From Chinchilla lanigera (Eukaryota; Chordata; Mammalia; Rodentia; Chinchillidae), in the NCBI RefSeq assembly GCF_000276665.1, contig NW_004955517.1, forward strand, positions 1,303,934-1,367,933: a stretch of DNA of 64,000 nt. Direction: 5' to 3'. Below are positions 45,160-55,038 of the stretch, piece after piece (position 1 is the first letter of the stretch; each line of letters starts with the position of its first letter). Both the position numbers and the translations under genes were made by a program. The notes under the pieces are model-generated. The model ran no database searches and had not been told where the DNA came from. It saw only the letters and a program-made list of their open reading frames with translations.

Positions 45160-45314
45160 GAGCCAGGCGTGGAGGCGCACGCCTGTAATCCCAGCACTCG
45201 GGAGGCTGAGGCAGGAAGATCGTTGTGAGTTCGAGACCAGCCTAGGCTACATAAGTGAGTTCAAGGCCAGCCTGGACTGTATAGTGAGACCCTGTCTCAA
45301 AAAAAAAAAAAAAG
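45160..45314 (+). repeat. B1 SINE with internal duplication and perfect 15-bp target duplication
   Basis: GAGCCAGGCGTGGAGGCGCA, GTAATCCCAGCACTCGGGAG, TGAGTTCGAGACCAGCCTAG, then a second, slightly different block TGAGTTCAAGGCCAGCCTGG, and a poly-A tail. This tandem internal block is seen in rodent B1. AAGGAGTCAAGGCAG is repeated exactly at 45145-45159 and 45315-45329. Confidence 0.95.
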
Positions 45315-46557
45315 AAGGAGTCAAGGCAGCAGAACCCTTTTCTGGGAACCCACCTGCGTGAGGTTTGACTGGTCCTGAGAACATAATGTCACGCTCCATT
45401 TCTACGATCCAGGATATGTTTCTAGTAAGGTCACTGGAGTATTTCTTTTTTTTCCATAATATTGGTATAATGTAAGACTGTATTTAGTTAGCATGCAGAC
45501 ATCTGATGCCATGCTTTTAAAGTGTTTTCTCCTAAAAGAAAGAAAGAAACCCAAAAAGTAGCTTTGCTGTGCGTGATTGCACTGTCTTGACCGAGCTGTA
45601 GAAACCATACGCTTTCTAATTTTGGACCCCAATTATGCTTTCTGGTTTCGGCTCTCCAGTTTTTTTGGGCTGAACTGGTATGCAGTGGTACAGATTGGGC
45701 TGCTTATGAAATCTTCCTTTAAAAAACATTGATGATACATCTGTTTCATCCAAAACAACAGACTTTATTTTTGGCTGTAAGAATAGCAGCAAAGCTTTTT
45801 TTGAAGCAGTTAGTTAGGATGGGCTTTTTCAACATGGAAGAACCACTGATCGTGAAGAAGCACAGGCATCCAGGCTGCGGACTGCCCCCTTTGGGCCGGC
45901 TGTGTCCCTTGGCATCAGCGCTCCCTGCAGGTGTCCCCCAGGCCCCTCCTAGCCACCTGCAGGCAGAAGAGCCACGCTGTCTTCCGGGTTGACCTCACGG
46001 CTAACCCAAATCTGCCTTCCCTGTTCACTGTAAACAGCATAAATGTTGATATCACGGGGAGAATACACCTGTGATGCCCTTCGCAGGGGCTCCGTCCTAA
46101 CACTGGCTGCACACTACCCCATTCCCTCCGCAGTCAGGTAGCGTGGCCATGGACATACGCTGGGAAGCCAACTTGGCTGTATAAAATAGTAGTTCATCTA
46201 GCAATTGTCCTGAAGCCTTTCCGTCCTGATGTAGCGTGCAATATCTTTAAAGGATCATATCAGTTGGAAAATGTGGTTAACATTATTTTTTAAATCTGTG
46301 CTTTTTGTAATTTTCAGTATTTGCCTAAATGGAAAAAAGTAACTACCCAGCTAAATTACTGAATTATAAGATTCATTTTTTCCATGCCGAAAGGTTTGTT
46401 GGCTTAGCTTTTCGTATCACACAGCACATGCAGATCAGACGGAAACCACATCGTCTTGGACAGAAGCAACACCATACGGTTCAAAAGGGCACATCTACAC
46501 TCCCTGCAAATGACAGTCTGTCTTTACATAAAAAGCTAAGAAGGTCACGGCCCAAGT

Positions 46558-46619
46558 TTTGGTTCGGGAAGAACCCTCCCTCAAGACAAAGTTTGGTTCG
46601 GGAAGAACCCTCCCTCAAG
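46558..46619 (+). repeat. 28-bp direct duplication, period 34
   Basis: Two identical 28-base copies (start TTTGGTTCGGGAAGAACCCT) at 46558-46585 and 46592-46619. Each contains the inverted repeat GGTTC-GGGAA-GAACC. Confidence 0.95.
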
Positions 46620-47139
46620 GCCTGGCAGCAAGGCCAGGTCCTGGGCCCTGGGCTGGGAGAGCCAGGTGCCCTTCTCAGCAGCTCCTCCTGGTTGCTGCCG
46701 TACTTACCCTTTCTGAGCTCAGGTCCCTGCCAGTGGACGGCGATTTTCCTCCTACCTGTGAGCAGCGTTGTGCCCAGGGACAGGAGCTGGGAAGGGGCTA
46801 GTGACACAGAATAGCTCCAGACTCAGAAAACCCTTTCCATAAACAGCCAGAGATGAGTATTGTAGGCTTTGCAGGGTATGTGGTCACTGTAACTACTCAG
46901 CCTTCCGGACCGAGTGGGAAACATTTTGTAAAAGAAAACTATGAAAAAAGAAAAAAAAAACTATGAGCATGGCTACGGTGCATTAAAACTTTTTTTTAGA
47001 CAGTGACATGTGAATTTCATAAGTTCTCATGTGTCATGAGATGCTATTCCTTTAACATTTTTCAGTTACGCCATGCAAAAACAGGCAGCCGTCAGATACA
47101 TCTCATGCCTGTCTTTTGTGGAACTGTATAATAGCTGAG

Positions 47140-47335
47140 CGTTCGTTAAACACTTACTATGTGCCAGGTGTTGTCCAAGTGCTTTGAGTGTCCTAACCAA
47201 GCTGTCTCCAGAGCCCTAGGAAGTAGGTTTTACAGGTAAGGAAACTGAGGCTCAGCAAGAGGAGATCCCTTGCGTGACACTGCGTCTTTACCGAGTGTCA
47301 GAGTTGGATTCAAGCCGGTTCCAGAGCCCATGTCC
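47140..47335 (+). repeat. MIR SINE
   Basis: AAACACTTACTATGTGCCAG, GTTTTACAGGTAAGGAAACT, GAGGCTCAGCAAGAGGAG and GTCAGAGTTGGATTCAAGCC cover nearly the whole MIR consensus. Confidence 0.85.
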
Positions 47336-47580
47336 TCAGCACATTGCCCCTCACACATAGTGTTTTTGTGCTGTTTATTTTAAGTCAGTCTCTGTAGGAA
47401 TAAGTCACAAAATGCCCTTTCGCATTTTCCAGGCAAGCAGAGGGGGAAACTGCTGCCAACTGAAGGGAAGCCAGCTAGAAGAAAGAGATACTCCATCCAT
47501 AGAGCTCCCTTGGATGAATGTCCAGTGTCACCTGAGCCCTATTGTAGGAGAGAACAGAAAGCACTTAAAATGTTTCCTTT

Positions 47581-47731
47581 TTTTGTCTTTTGAGATGGGT
47601 CTCGCTATGCAGTTCAGGCTTGCCTTGAGCTCACTTTGTAGCCCAGGCTGGTCTCGAACTCGGAATGACCCTCCTGCCTCAGCCTCCCAAGTGCTGGGAT
47701 TACAGGCATGTGTCATCACACCCAGCCAAAT
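47581..47731 (-). repeat. B1 SINE, antisense, with 11-bp target duplication
   Basis: TTTGAGATGGGTCTCGCTAT, TTGAGCTCACTTTGTAGCCC, GCCTCCCAAGTGCTGGGATT, ATCACACCCAGCC. ATGTTTCCTTT flanks both sides (47570-47580 and 47732-47742). Confidence 0.9.
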
Positions 47732-49761
47732 ATGTTTCCTTTTCAAAAGGAAAAAATGCTACATAATTTTAGGCAGTCAATAACTGATCCACCGTGGTCA
47801 GTTGGGACCATTAAAGAGATTCCATAAAATCATTTCCACCTGAGGAAATTATTGGAATGACTTACAGTACATTTAAAGCAAGTTTCTCCTGAGCAGGTGT
47901 GTGAGCCGGCTCGTTATTCATATGTAATCTGTGGTGATTATGCATGAGTCTTGGGTTCCTTGATTCCGAGAGAAGGGCTAGGTACCAGGAAGCCAAGTGT
48001 ACATCCTTCAATGGCCCTAAAAAGATAAACACAAGACTGGTCCACAGCAGAAAGAACCGGAGTCCTGGGCAGTGTGGATTCCAGCCCTAACCCTGCTCTT
48101 CCATTAACAAAAGCAGAGCATTTAACTTCTCTGAACCTCCTTCCTGTCTCTTGGTATAAAGTACCTCCTCTACCCTACCTACCCTGGAGCAAGAAATCAA
48201 GGTTCTGGCAGGTCTGGTGTAGAATACAGATACTAAGCACACAGCCTTCCCTGTGTTTCATGGGGAGACAGACACGCCCTGCTGTGTTGTGTGCCGTGCG
48301 TATTCCAGGGGAGTCTCCGTCGTGTATAAGGACATGTGGGAGCAGCCCTGCGGTGTGCAGCGTCTGGTCTGGTCTGCCTCACGTGTGAAGGGGGAGCCCC
48401 AAGAGCTGGGGAGCTCACGGAACGCCACTTGCTTGGACCTGGAGGCCCAGGCTTTTCTCTTACTCTGCACACCTTTGACCTCAGGAGCACACGTATCTTG
48501 GGCTGAGGAAAGGCTTCCTGGTGGCCCTTCCTGCCCTGGGTGACCTGCGGAGGAGCACCCACTGCTGCCCTGCCTGCCCAGGCTCGGAAGTCAGTGGACG
48601 GTTGGTGAAGTCAGGTCAGGTTGGGTGGTCCTGGCAGAGAAGACCGTGTAGCCGGTGTTTTCTAGCATCTGCTGTGTACTCATTTTAAAGAAGGAAAATT
48701 GAAGCTCGAGGAGGTTAAGAACGTAGTCTGGCCACGTAGTAAGGACAGGATAGGACAGGACAGGTCCCACCTGCGTTCGTTCCATCATTCATGGTCATAG
48801 TACGTTGCCCAGTCCCTAAAGCCTCCGTTTTGACAAAACAAAGCCCGTTTCTTATCGCCAGGCTTGCTTGGAAAGAGTCGTCGTAAAGAAAAAAGGTGGG
48901 GTTTTTCTTTTGGTTCTAGGGGTGTCCTTAGGATAGTTGTGAGTCTCAGCTTCCCCTGCCCATGGCCGCACCCCACGTCCTCTGATTCTGGGGTCTCCCC
49001 CATGCACGTGATGAACCTGCTGGCAGGTATGCAACGTAATAACCCTGGGTGCCCCCCCGGAGAGTTCATGGACAGCGGCTCGTGCCGAGCTGAAATCCAC
49101 ACTGGTGTCTTCCGGTATATCGGTATGCTCTGCCAGGAAGGCACTGAGACCAGCATTCTCAATCCTGGTTTTCCTGTTCTCTTAGCCAGTGTGTGGACAC
49201 GTGCCCTCTATCTCATTTTATTTGTAAAACAAAACAAAGAACTCAGTGGGTGTTGGGACGGGGGCAGCGGGACAGTGGAGGCGGAAGGGCACGTGTCTCA
49301 CTGGTCTCCCTGAGCATCTCCAGGTGCGGAGCTGCTTGATGTCCAGCCCAGTAGCCAGGGAGCCACCAGCTACTGAGTGCTACGGGACCCTTCTGCGCTT
49401 TTAAGATTGGGGCAGAGGAGTGAAACTGACCAAGGAGGAAATGTACACTTTACGCGTCCCTCCTCAAGGTGGAAGTCAGTACAGATCACCTTCACAGTGT
49501 TCTCCAGGGGTCACCACCCCTTCCGTGGAGGCAGGGGCTGAGGCTGCAGGGGTTGGGGAGCACTCCCGGACATACCGAGCGCAGAGCCGCACAAAGCCCT
49601 TGCTGGAGGCAGAAGCAGACTGAGGCTCGGCAGCCGCTGCCCTGCCCCTGTTGTTTGCCACCTTCAGTTTGTGTCCCCGGAAAGCAGAAAGTCCTGAGGT
49701 AGAGAGTGCTTGGTGGAGAAGCACATTATAATACGGTGTGCATGTTCTGATGTTTCCTCAG

Positions 49762-49943
49762 GCCAAAAAATGGTGGGAAGTACTGTGTAGGGCGCAGGAT
49801 GAAGTTTAAGTCCTGCAACACGGAGCCGTGCTTCAAGCAGAAGCGGGACTTCCGCGAGGAGCAGTGTGCTCACTTCGACGGGAAGCACTTTAACATCAAC
49901 GGTCTGCTCCCCACCGTGCGCTGGGTCCCCAAGTACAGCGGAA
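49762..49943 (+). CDS. ADAMTS9: ADAMTS9 exon 12 of window (end of TSP1-1, start of Cys-rich module)
   Basis: 182 nt. Encodes [20 protein letters not shown] and EPC, closing TSP1 repeat 1, then [20 protein letters not shown] and [17 protein letters not shown] of the cysteine-rich module. The [15 protein letters not shown] stretch is a hallmark of this module in ADAMTS9 and ADAMTS20. The last base opens an Ile codon shared with exon 13. Acceptor TTCCTCAG, donor GTAAGT. Confidence 0.98.
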
Positions 49944-50030
49944 GTAAGTGCATCAGGCGGAGGCGGCAGCGGGCAGGCCGCTGTGGGCTCCAGGCGTGAA
50001 GTCGCCTTATGTCCTGTTTCTCCTCTCTAG

Positions 50031-50167
50031 TTTTGATGAAGGACCGGTGTAAACTCTTCTGCAGAGTGGCCGGGAGCACAGCCTACTATCAACTCCGAGA
50101 CAGAGTGATAGATGGAACTCCCTGTGGCCAGGACACGAATGATATCTGTGTGCAAGGTCTTTGCCGG
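50031..50167 (+). CDS. ADAMTS9: ADAMTS9 exon 13 of window (Cys-rich module)
   Basis: 137 nt after an 87-nt intron. Encodes [40 protein letters not shown] and QGLCR, leaving phase 0. The Cys spacing (C-x3-C, then TPCG, ICV-x3-C) is conserved for ADAMTS cysteine-rich modules, which take part in substrate and matrix binding. Acceptor CTCTCTAG, donor GTAAGT. Confidence 0.98.
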
Positions 50168-50285
50168 GTAAGTTCCGGAGAGCCTCTTCTCCGCTTGCTG
50201 TCCCACTACCGTCACGGGGCTTGTGGCTTTCTTGGTGGAACAGCTGTTAACACTGTCTGGGTGGTTTCGCGGGCGTGGTTCTAAA

Positions 50286-50370
50286 AATGTGTTTCCTGAG
50301 CCATCACTAGCATCAGCATCCCCTGCCCTGATGCACTGGGCGCCAGAGTTTGAGAACTGCTGCCCCAGAC
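50286..50370 (-). repeat. MER5-like hAT fragment, antisense
   Basis: CATCACTAGCATCAGCATCC, CCTGCCCTGATGCACTGGGC and AGTTTGAGAACTGCTG resemble the two ends of MER5A-type elements with the middle deleted. Confidence 0.5.
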
Positions 50371-51285
50371 GATTCTTGAGACGTTTTCAGCCCCTGGGAG
50401 GCTCTGCGCAGATCCTCCCGTTGGAGATTTATGGTACCAGTGTGTGCACATGCTCACTTTTCTGAGTGCTACGTTAATCCCGAATTCTTCCTGACTGCAA
50501 GTTCCTAGACTGAACAGCTATGCTATATCTAGAAAGGTGTCAGGAGGAAAAGATGTCCTCCGATTCCTCTGCGTGATCTCGGCCACAGTTGCTTTGACCT
50601 GAGTCATGCCTGTTCATTATTCTTGGCAAGTTGAGAGGTCTGGCAGATCGCAAAGCATGAGGAGGAGATTTCTCAAGGGCCTGGTACCCACCCCTTCGCT
50701 GCCTCCCTGTCAGAATTCATCGCTAACGCAGCCGGGCTGAGTGGACGTGTGTGCTGCTCACACATGGTCCGGGGGCAAACTGGAGTTCCTGGTCTGGAGC
50801 ATTTGACTGAAAGCCCCGCCTGCCGTGTCCTTCTCAGTCCGGGGCATAGGAACATGCTGGGTTTCTCCTCCAAGATTAGTTCGTTCAAAGGAACAAAATG
50901 AGCGAGCACATGCACACACTTCTCGGGGCCTCTGGTCCTGCTGGAGTCCTGGGCCTCCCTGTGTTGCTCTAGCACTGTGCGCGGTGCAATTCCAGAGGCA
51001 GGAGACCGAGTGGAAGGCTTCGCACTGGCCACCCGTGGCCATGCTGTGCGCTGGGCCAGTACGCAACACGGAAGATGACACGTACAGTCACATTTTCCAC
51101 TTCTCCCAAAAAACTGGAAAAGTCAGTACTGGGCTTCTCCTTCTAAATGCCGGCAGTAGCTGCAGTGGTCCGGGGCTTCTCCCTTCAGGTAAAGCGTGAG
51201 TTCTGTCGTCAGATGCCATCCTCCCCGCTGCCTACTTTCACTTTTTTCCGTGGCAGTTTTTCTCAATTCCTCTGATTATTTGTAG

Positions 51286-51412
51286 ATGTGTGTTTCTCAG
51301 CCTTCAGCCCACAGTCTGACTCAGTGGATCTGGGTGGGCCCTGAGGTTGTGTGGTCCTAACTAGCACCAGGATGCCCATGGCTGCTGCTCCAAGGACCAC
51401 ATTTTAAGTAGC
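51286..51412 (+). repeat. MER5-like hAT fragment
   Basis: GTGTTTCTCAGCCTTCAGCC, CTGACTCAGTGGATCTGGGT, GCTGCTGCTCCAAGGACCAC and ATTTTAAGTAGC follow the MER5A/Charlie pattern. Confidence 0.6.
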
Positions 51413-51576
51413 AAGGATGTAGACAACTTGAATTTTCAATCAACCCTTGCAGGTTTAAAGGAATGTCGCTTTTCTTTTGTCATTTTGAAGGCATAGCATT
51501 GAGCAAAATACTTTACTCACCGCTCTATTTTCTCTTTAATGCTGATCATTCATTTCAAATGTTTTCTTTTAAAAAG

Positions 51577-51694
51577 CAAGCTGGATGCGATCATGTTTTA
51601 AACTCCAAAGCCCGGCGAGATAAGTGTGGTGTTTGTGGTGGTGATAATTCTTCGTGCAAAACTGTGGCGGGAACATTCAATACTGTACATTATG
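51577..51694 (+). CDS. ADAMTS9: ADAMTS9 exon 14 of window (end of Cys-rich module, start of spacer)
   Basis: 118 nt. Encodes [39 protein letters not shown] and the first base of Gly. The [11 protein letters not shown] string closes the cysteine-rich module and carries a potential N-glycosylation site (NSS). The spacer begins at about GTFNTVHYG. The acceptor has an A-rich end (AAAAAG); the donor is GTAAGA. Confidence 0.97.
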
Positions 51695-51934
51695 GTAAGA
51701 GTCTGCTTCAAGAAGCACCGGAATGAAAAGCTTAAGATCTGTTCACCACATGTAATATGTGAAAGTACTGACATCCAGTGTAATGGCATTCTTGCTGCGT
51801 ACATCAGATTATCTGTCTAGCTGAAGGGACCTAACAGTGAGAAGAACTGTATGTCTTTGTGGCCTACTTTCTATTCTCTTGTTAAAGAGAGTGTGCCATG
51901 CATGGAGAGCTGACCTTTTGCTACCTTCCTCTAG

Positions 51935-52030
51935 GTTACAACACTGTGGTCCGAATTCCAGCTGGTGCTACCAATATCGACGTGCGACAGCACAGTTTCT
52001 CAGGGAAATCCGAGGATGATAACTATTTAG
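51935..52030 (+). CDS. ADAMTS9: ADAMTS9 exon 15 of window (spacer)
   Basis: 96 nt after a 240-nt intron. Encodes [20 protein letters not shown] and [11 protein letters not shown] between split Gly and Ala codons. This is Cys-free spacer with the conserved IPAGATNI beta-strand motif. Spacers in ADAMTS proteases provide exosites for substrate. Acceptor TCCTCTAG, donor GTGAGT. Confidence 0.97.
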   Translation, partial: VTTLWSEFQLVLPISTCDSTVSQGNPRMITI

Positions 52031-52290
52031 GTGAGTCGGTGCTCCTGCCGTCTGCAGGCACCTGGCTTTCCGCAGCTGCCTGTGTGCTTCCCTCTTTGCT
52101 CCCTGGCATGTGGCAAGCTTTCAGTTGTCACAGTTCTCACAGCTGCTGACGTCAGAAATCATTATTTTATTTCATTCTTGTAACCACACCCTCAGAATAC
52201 TGACTCAAGGGTTATGTCATTGCGGTGTTCAGTATCAAGGGATTCACTCTAGATTTTGCAAAATAGAAAGGCTCCAAGTCAAATGTTCTT

Positions 52291-52376
52291 GGTTTTTCTC
52301 CGGTACCGGGAACCGAACTCACGACCTTGCGCTTGCCAGGCAGGCGCTTTTGCCGCTGAGCTAAATCCCCAGCCCC
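52291..52376 (-). repeat. ID SINE, antisense
   Basis: TTTTTCTCCGGTACCGGGAA, CCGAACTCACGACCTTGCGC, TTGCCAGGCAGGCGCTTTTG, GAGCTAAATCCCCAGCCCC. Very close to the reverse complement of the 23914 copy, so the same young subfamily. Confidence 0.95.
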
Positions 52377-53144
52377 TCAAATTTTCAAAATACTTACAGA
52401 TTAGCATTTATTGCTCTCAGTGGGTCTTGTAAATCTGTCTGGTGGGTAAGTGAAGTGCAAATGTTTTCTTAGAGGCATTACTTGGCTTAATCCTTGAGTT
52501 ATCAGCTCTTACCAGGAGCAGACCGCCAGCAGGCCTGCTGGGTATTATGTCTGGTCATTCTAGAAGAGTCTGTGCTGTCACCTGTTTTTCTCAAGTCATT
52601 ACTAGCCTAGCCTGCTGTTATTTTATGAATTCCCCATCCTTCTCTCTGGATTAATTCATCTCATCCTTATATTTAACCACATAATTAATTCATATCTATT
52701 CCTCATATTTAAACCATAACACACCAAAGACCCTGTGTTGATTTGTAGCTGTTTGCCTGGTCCAGTTCCACTTAGTTGATTGTTTTCTAAACTGCCATAA
52801 GTGATTATGAAATTTGTCCAACTGCCCTTTACGAAGGGGACATGGGGGCTGCTGGGTGTCGGGGAGGGCCTGAGCTTGTCACCTTGCACACACCCCTCCT
52901 CACTGCGAATGCTGGCCAGGGCTGGCCCTCGGATTGGGAAGGAATTCGAGAGTCTCTTCTTTTTTTAATTTATTTTAAAAATAAAAGAAAGAAAACATAT
53001 TAACAAACAGACGTCCATGTACAAAATAACATAAGAGCAATACAAGCAAGACCAGAGTTACAGACAAAGTGGTAGGAAATTAACAATGCTTGCTGTATGG
53101 AGAATCTTGGTGGGCAGTCAGTCTTCTGAGGAAATGAAGGTACT

Positions 53145-53231
53145 CCGTCTCTTTCTCTCTCTTTCTGTCTCTCTCTTTCTGTCTCTTTCTGTCTCCGTCT
53201 CTCTCTCTCTGTGTCTCTCTGTCTCTCTCTG

Positions 53232-53262
<31 letters not shown>

Positions 53263-53270
53263 ATCGCTCT
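53145..53270 (+). repeat. (TCTCTG)n / (TC)n low-complexity tract
   Basis: About 125 bp of TCTCTCTG and TCTTTCTG variants with no A until its 3' end. Confidence 0.95.
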
Positions 53271-53630
53271 CGAAGTACCCAGGTGTGGGAGTTCTGTTTA
53301 CCCACCTGAATATACCCTCCGTGGAGGTTTAATCCGAGCGCTTGGACATACTGAGCTAGTTAATGAGTGTTTGTCCAGTCAGATTAGAGCCTCCATCTGT
53401 ATTTTGAAATATCCACAGGAGCTTATGCATTGACAGGGTGACCCTCTCGCCAAGTGTGCTAATTAACTATAATATTTATGCATGATTCTTCTGTGGCATT
53501 TTCTGCTGTACGATACCATTCATTCACTTATTTAATATGCAGTAGCATTATTTTACACATAGTGAACAAAACAGACCAAAAAATAATGAAAATCTCCATC
53601 TTCTCAGCACCACCACCACCACCACCCCCT

Positions 53631-53811
53631 TTCGGTACTGGAGCTGGAAGCCAGGCCGTTGACACCGAGCTTCCCCAGCCCTTTCTTCTTTTTTCTTTTG
53701 ACAGAGTCTCACTAAATCACTAAATTGCCCAGGTTAGGCTCAAACTTACGATCCTCCTGCCTCAGCCTTCCAGACTGCTGGGATTACAGGTGTGAACCAC
53801 CACACCCTGCT
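53631..53811 (-). repeat. Composite ID-B1 SINE (B1-dID type), antisense
   Basis: A decayed ID-like half (CGGTACTGGAGCTGGAAGCC to CTTCCCCAGCCC) precedes a B1 half (GACAGAGTCTCACTAAATCA, CCTCAGCCTTCCAGACTGCT, GGGATTACAGGTGTGAACCA). Same architecture as 32881-33073. Confidence 0.75.
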
Positions 53812-54461
53812 TAATACTTTTTCATGGGAGGAGAGAAACAATTTAACAGTCAAACTCTGTACTGTTAGAAGGTGAAAAGTGGCATTGGAAGTCAGGGTGG
53901 CATGAAGGAAGTTGGAAACAAGGACGTCGGAAGTCAGAGGAAGAACAGGTGTTTGGGAAGAGCGTGGCGGGCGGGGAGTAGCCGTTGCCAAGTCTTTGAA
54001 GCAGGAACATGTCCCCACTGCAGAGCTGAGGGAGCCCAGGGTGGCCGTTGCTGTTTGAACACGGAGGACATTCCCGAATCCCCAGCTCACAGGACAGATC
54101 GTGTAGCCACTGCAGGGACCTGGGCTTGGATGCCCAGACGTGGGGCGCTTCTGCAGGTGCTGAGCCCATCAAGGACTTGATGCAGTGACATTTACGTTTT
54201 CAAAGGTGTTGTGGTATTAGGTGGAGCCCAGGTGATGGGAAGAGTGTTGGGCAGAGCGGTGATGCTGCTCAGGAGGCCACGCAAGAACCTAGAAGAGCTA
54301 TGCAGATGAGCCGCTGCCCATGGCAATGTGGAGGTGGTAGGATGTGGAGGATTGCAGAGAGCTCTTAAAACTGGAGACCTCATGATTTGGTGATGGATAT
54401 GGTGCATAAAGAGAGGAGTCCACGTTGTTTTGGAGTGAAAGAGAGTCAAAGACTCCCAGGT

Positions 54462-54551
54462 GTTGTTTGTTTGTTTTTGGTACCAGGAATCAAATTCAGG
54501 GCCTCGTGCTTGCCAGGCAGGTTCCGCGTCCCTGAGTTACATCCCCAGCCC
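54462..54551 (-). repeat. ID SINE, antisense, diverged
   Basis: GTTTGTTTTTGGTACCAGGA, ATCAAATTCAGGGCCTCGTG, CTTGCCAGGCAGG, GAGTTACATCCCCAGCCC. Confidence 0.85.
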
Positions 54552-54945
54552 GACTCCAAGGCTTTGACCTGAGTGTTGGAAAGGATGGCACCGGCATCCC
54601 CTGGTGTACGACTTGGCATTACTTGTCCATACGATTGCTGGCGTGTTGAAGTCAGGGCTGTATCGTTGCATCTTCAGCCCCTGACCCAAGCCCTGCAGGT
54701 AACGATCACTAAGGAAGCAGCTGCTGGATTGCTAAACAGATGACACTCATGCTGTCTTTACTGAGATCCCACCGGGTGCTCCACGGAGAGTGGGGTTTTA
54801 CTCTGGAGACACAGATCGGTCCCTTCTGTCCGAGGCCGTGCAGTGCGGCCTTACTTAATCAGGTACTCCGTGGCTATCTCTACAGCTTTCTACAACTTTA
54901 ACTATCCAGAGGAGTGGTAACTTCCTAAGAAAACTGGCAGGCTGG

Positions 54946-55038
54946 GGGTGAAACTCAGGGTTAGCGCACGTGCTTAGCATGCACAGGGCCCTGGGTTCAA
55001 TCTCGGCACCACATACAGCAGAACTGAAAAAAGAAAAT
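54946..55038 (+). repeat. ID SINE, diverged
   Basis: GGCTGGGGGTGAAACTCAGG, GTGCTTAGCATGCACAGGGC, CCTGGGTTCAATCTCGGCAC, then an A-rich tail. Confidence 0.85.

Larger units (their letters stand above)
43996..49761 (+). other. Intron 11
   Basis: 5.8 kb intron with an ID SINE (44386), two B1 SINEs (45160, 47581), a MIR (47140), and a 28-bp direct duplication (46558-46619). The 48230-48560 and 49300-49700 parts are GC-rich without a recognised gene. Confidence 0.8.
50168..51576 (+). other. Intron 13
   Basis: 1.4 kb intron with two MER5-like hAT fragments (50286-50370 antisense, 51286-51412 sense). The acceptor of exon 14 is unusual: TTTTCTTTTAAAAAG, where the last five bases before the AG boundary are A-rich. 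Confidence 0.8.
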
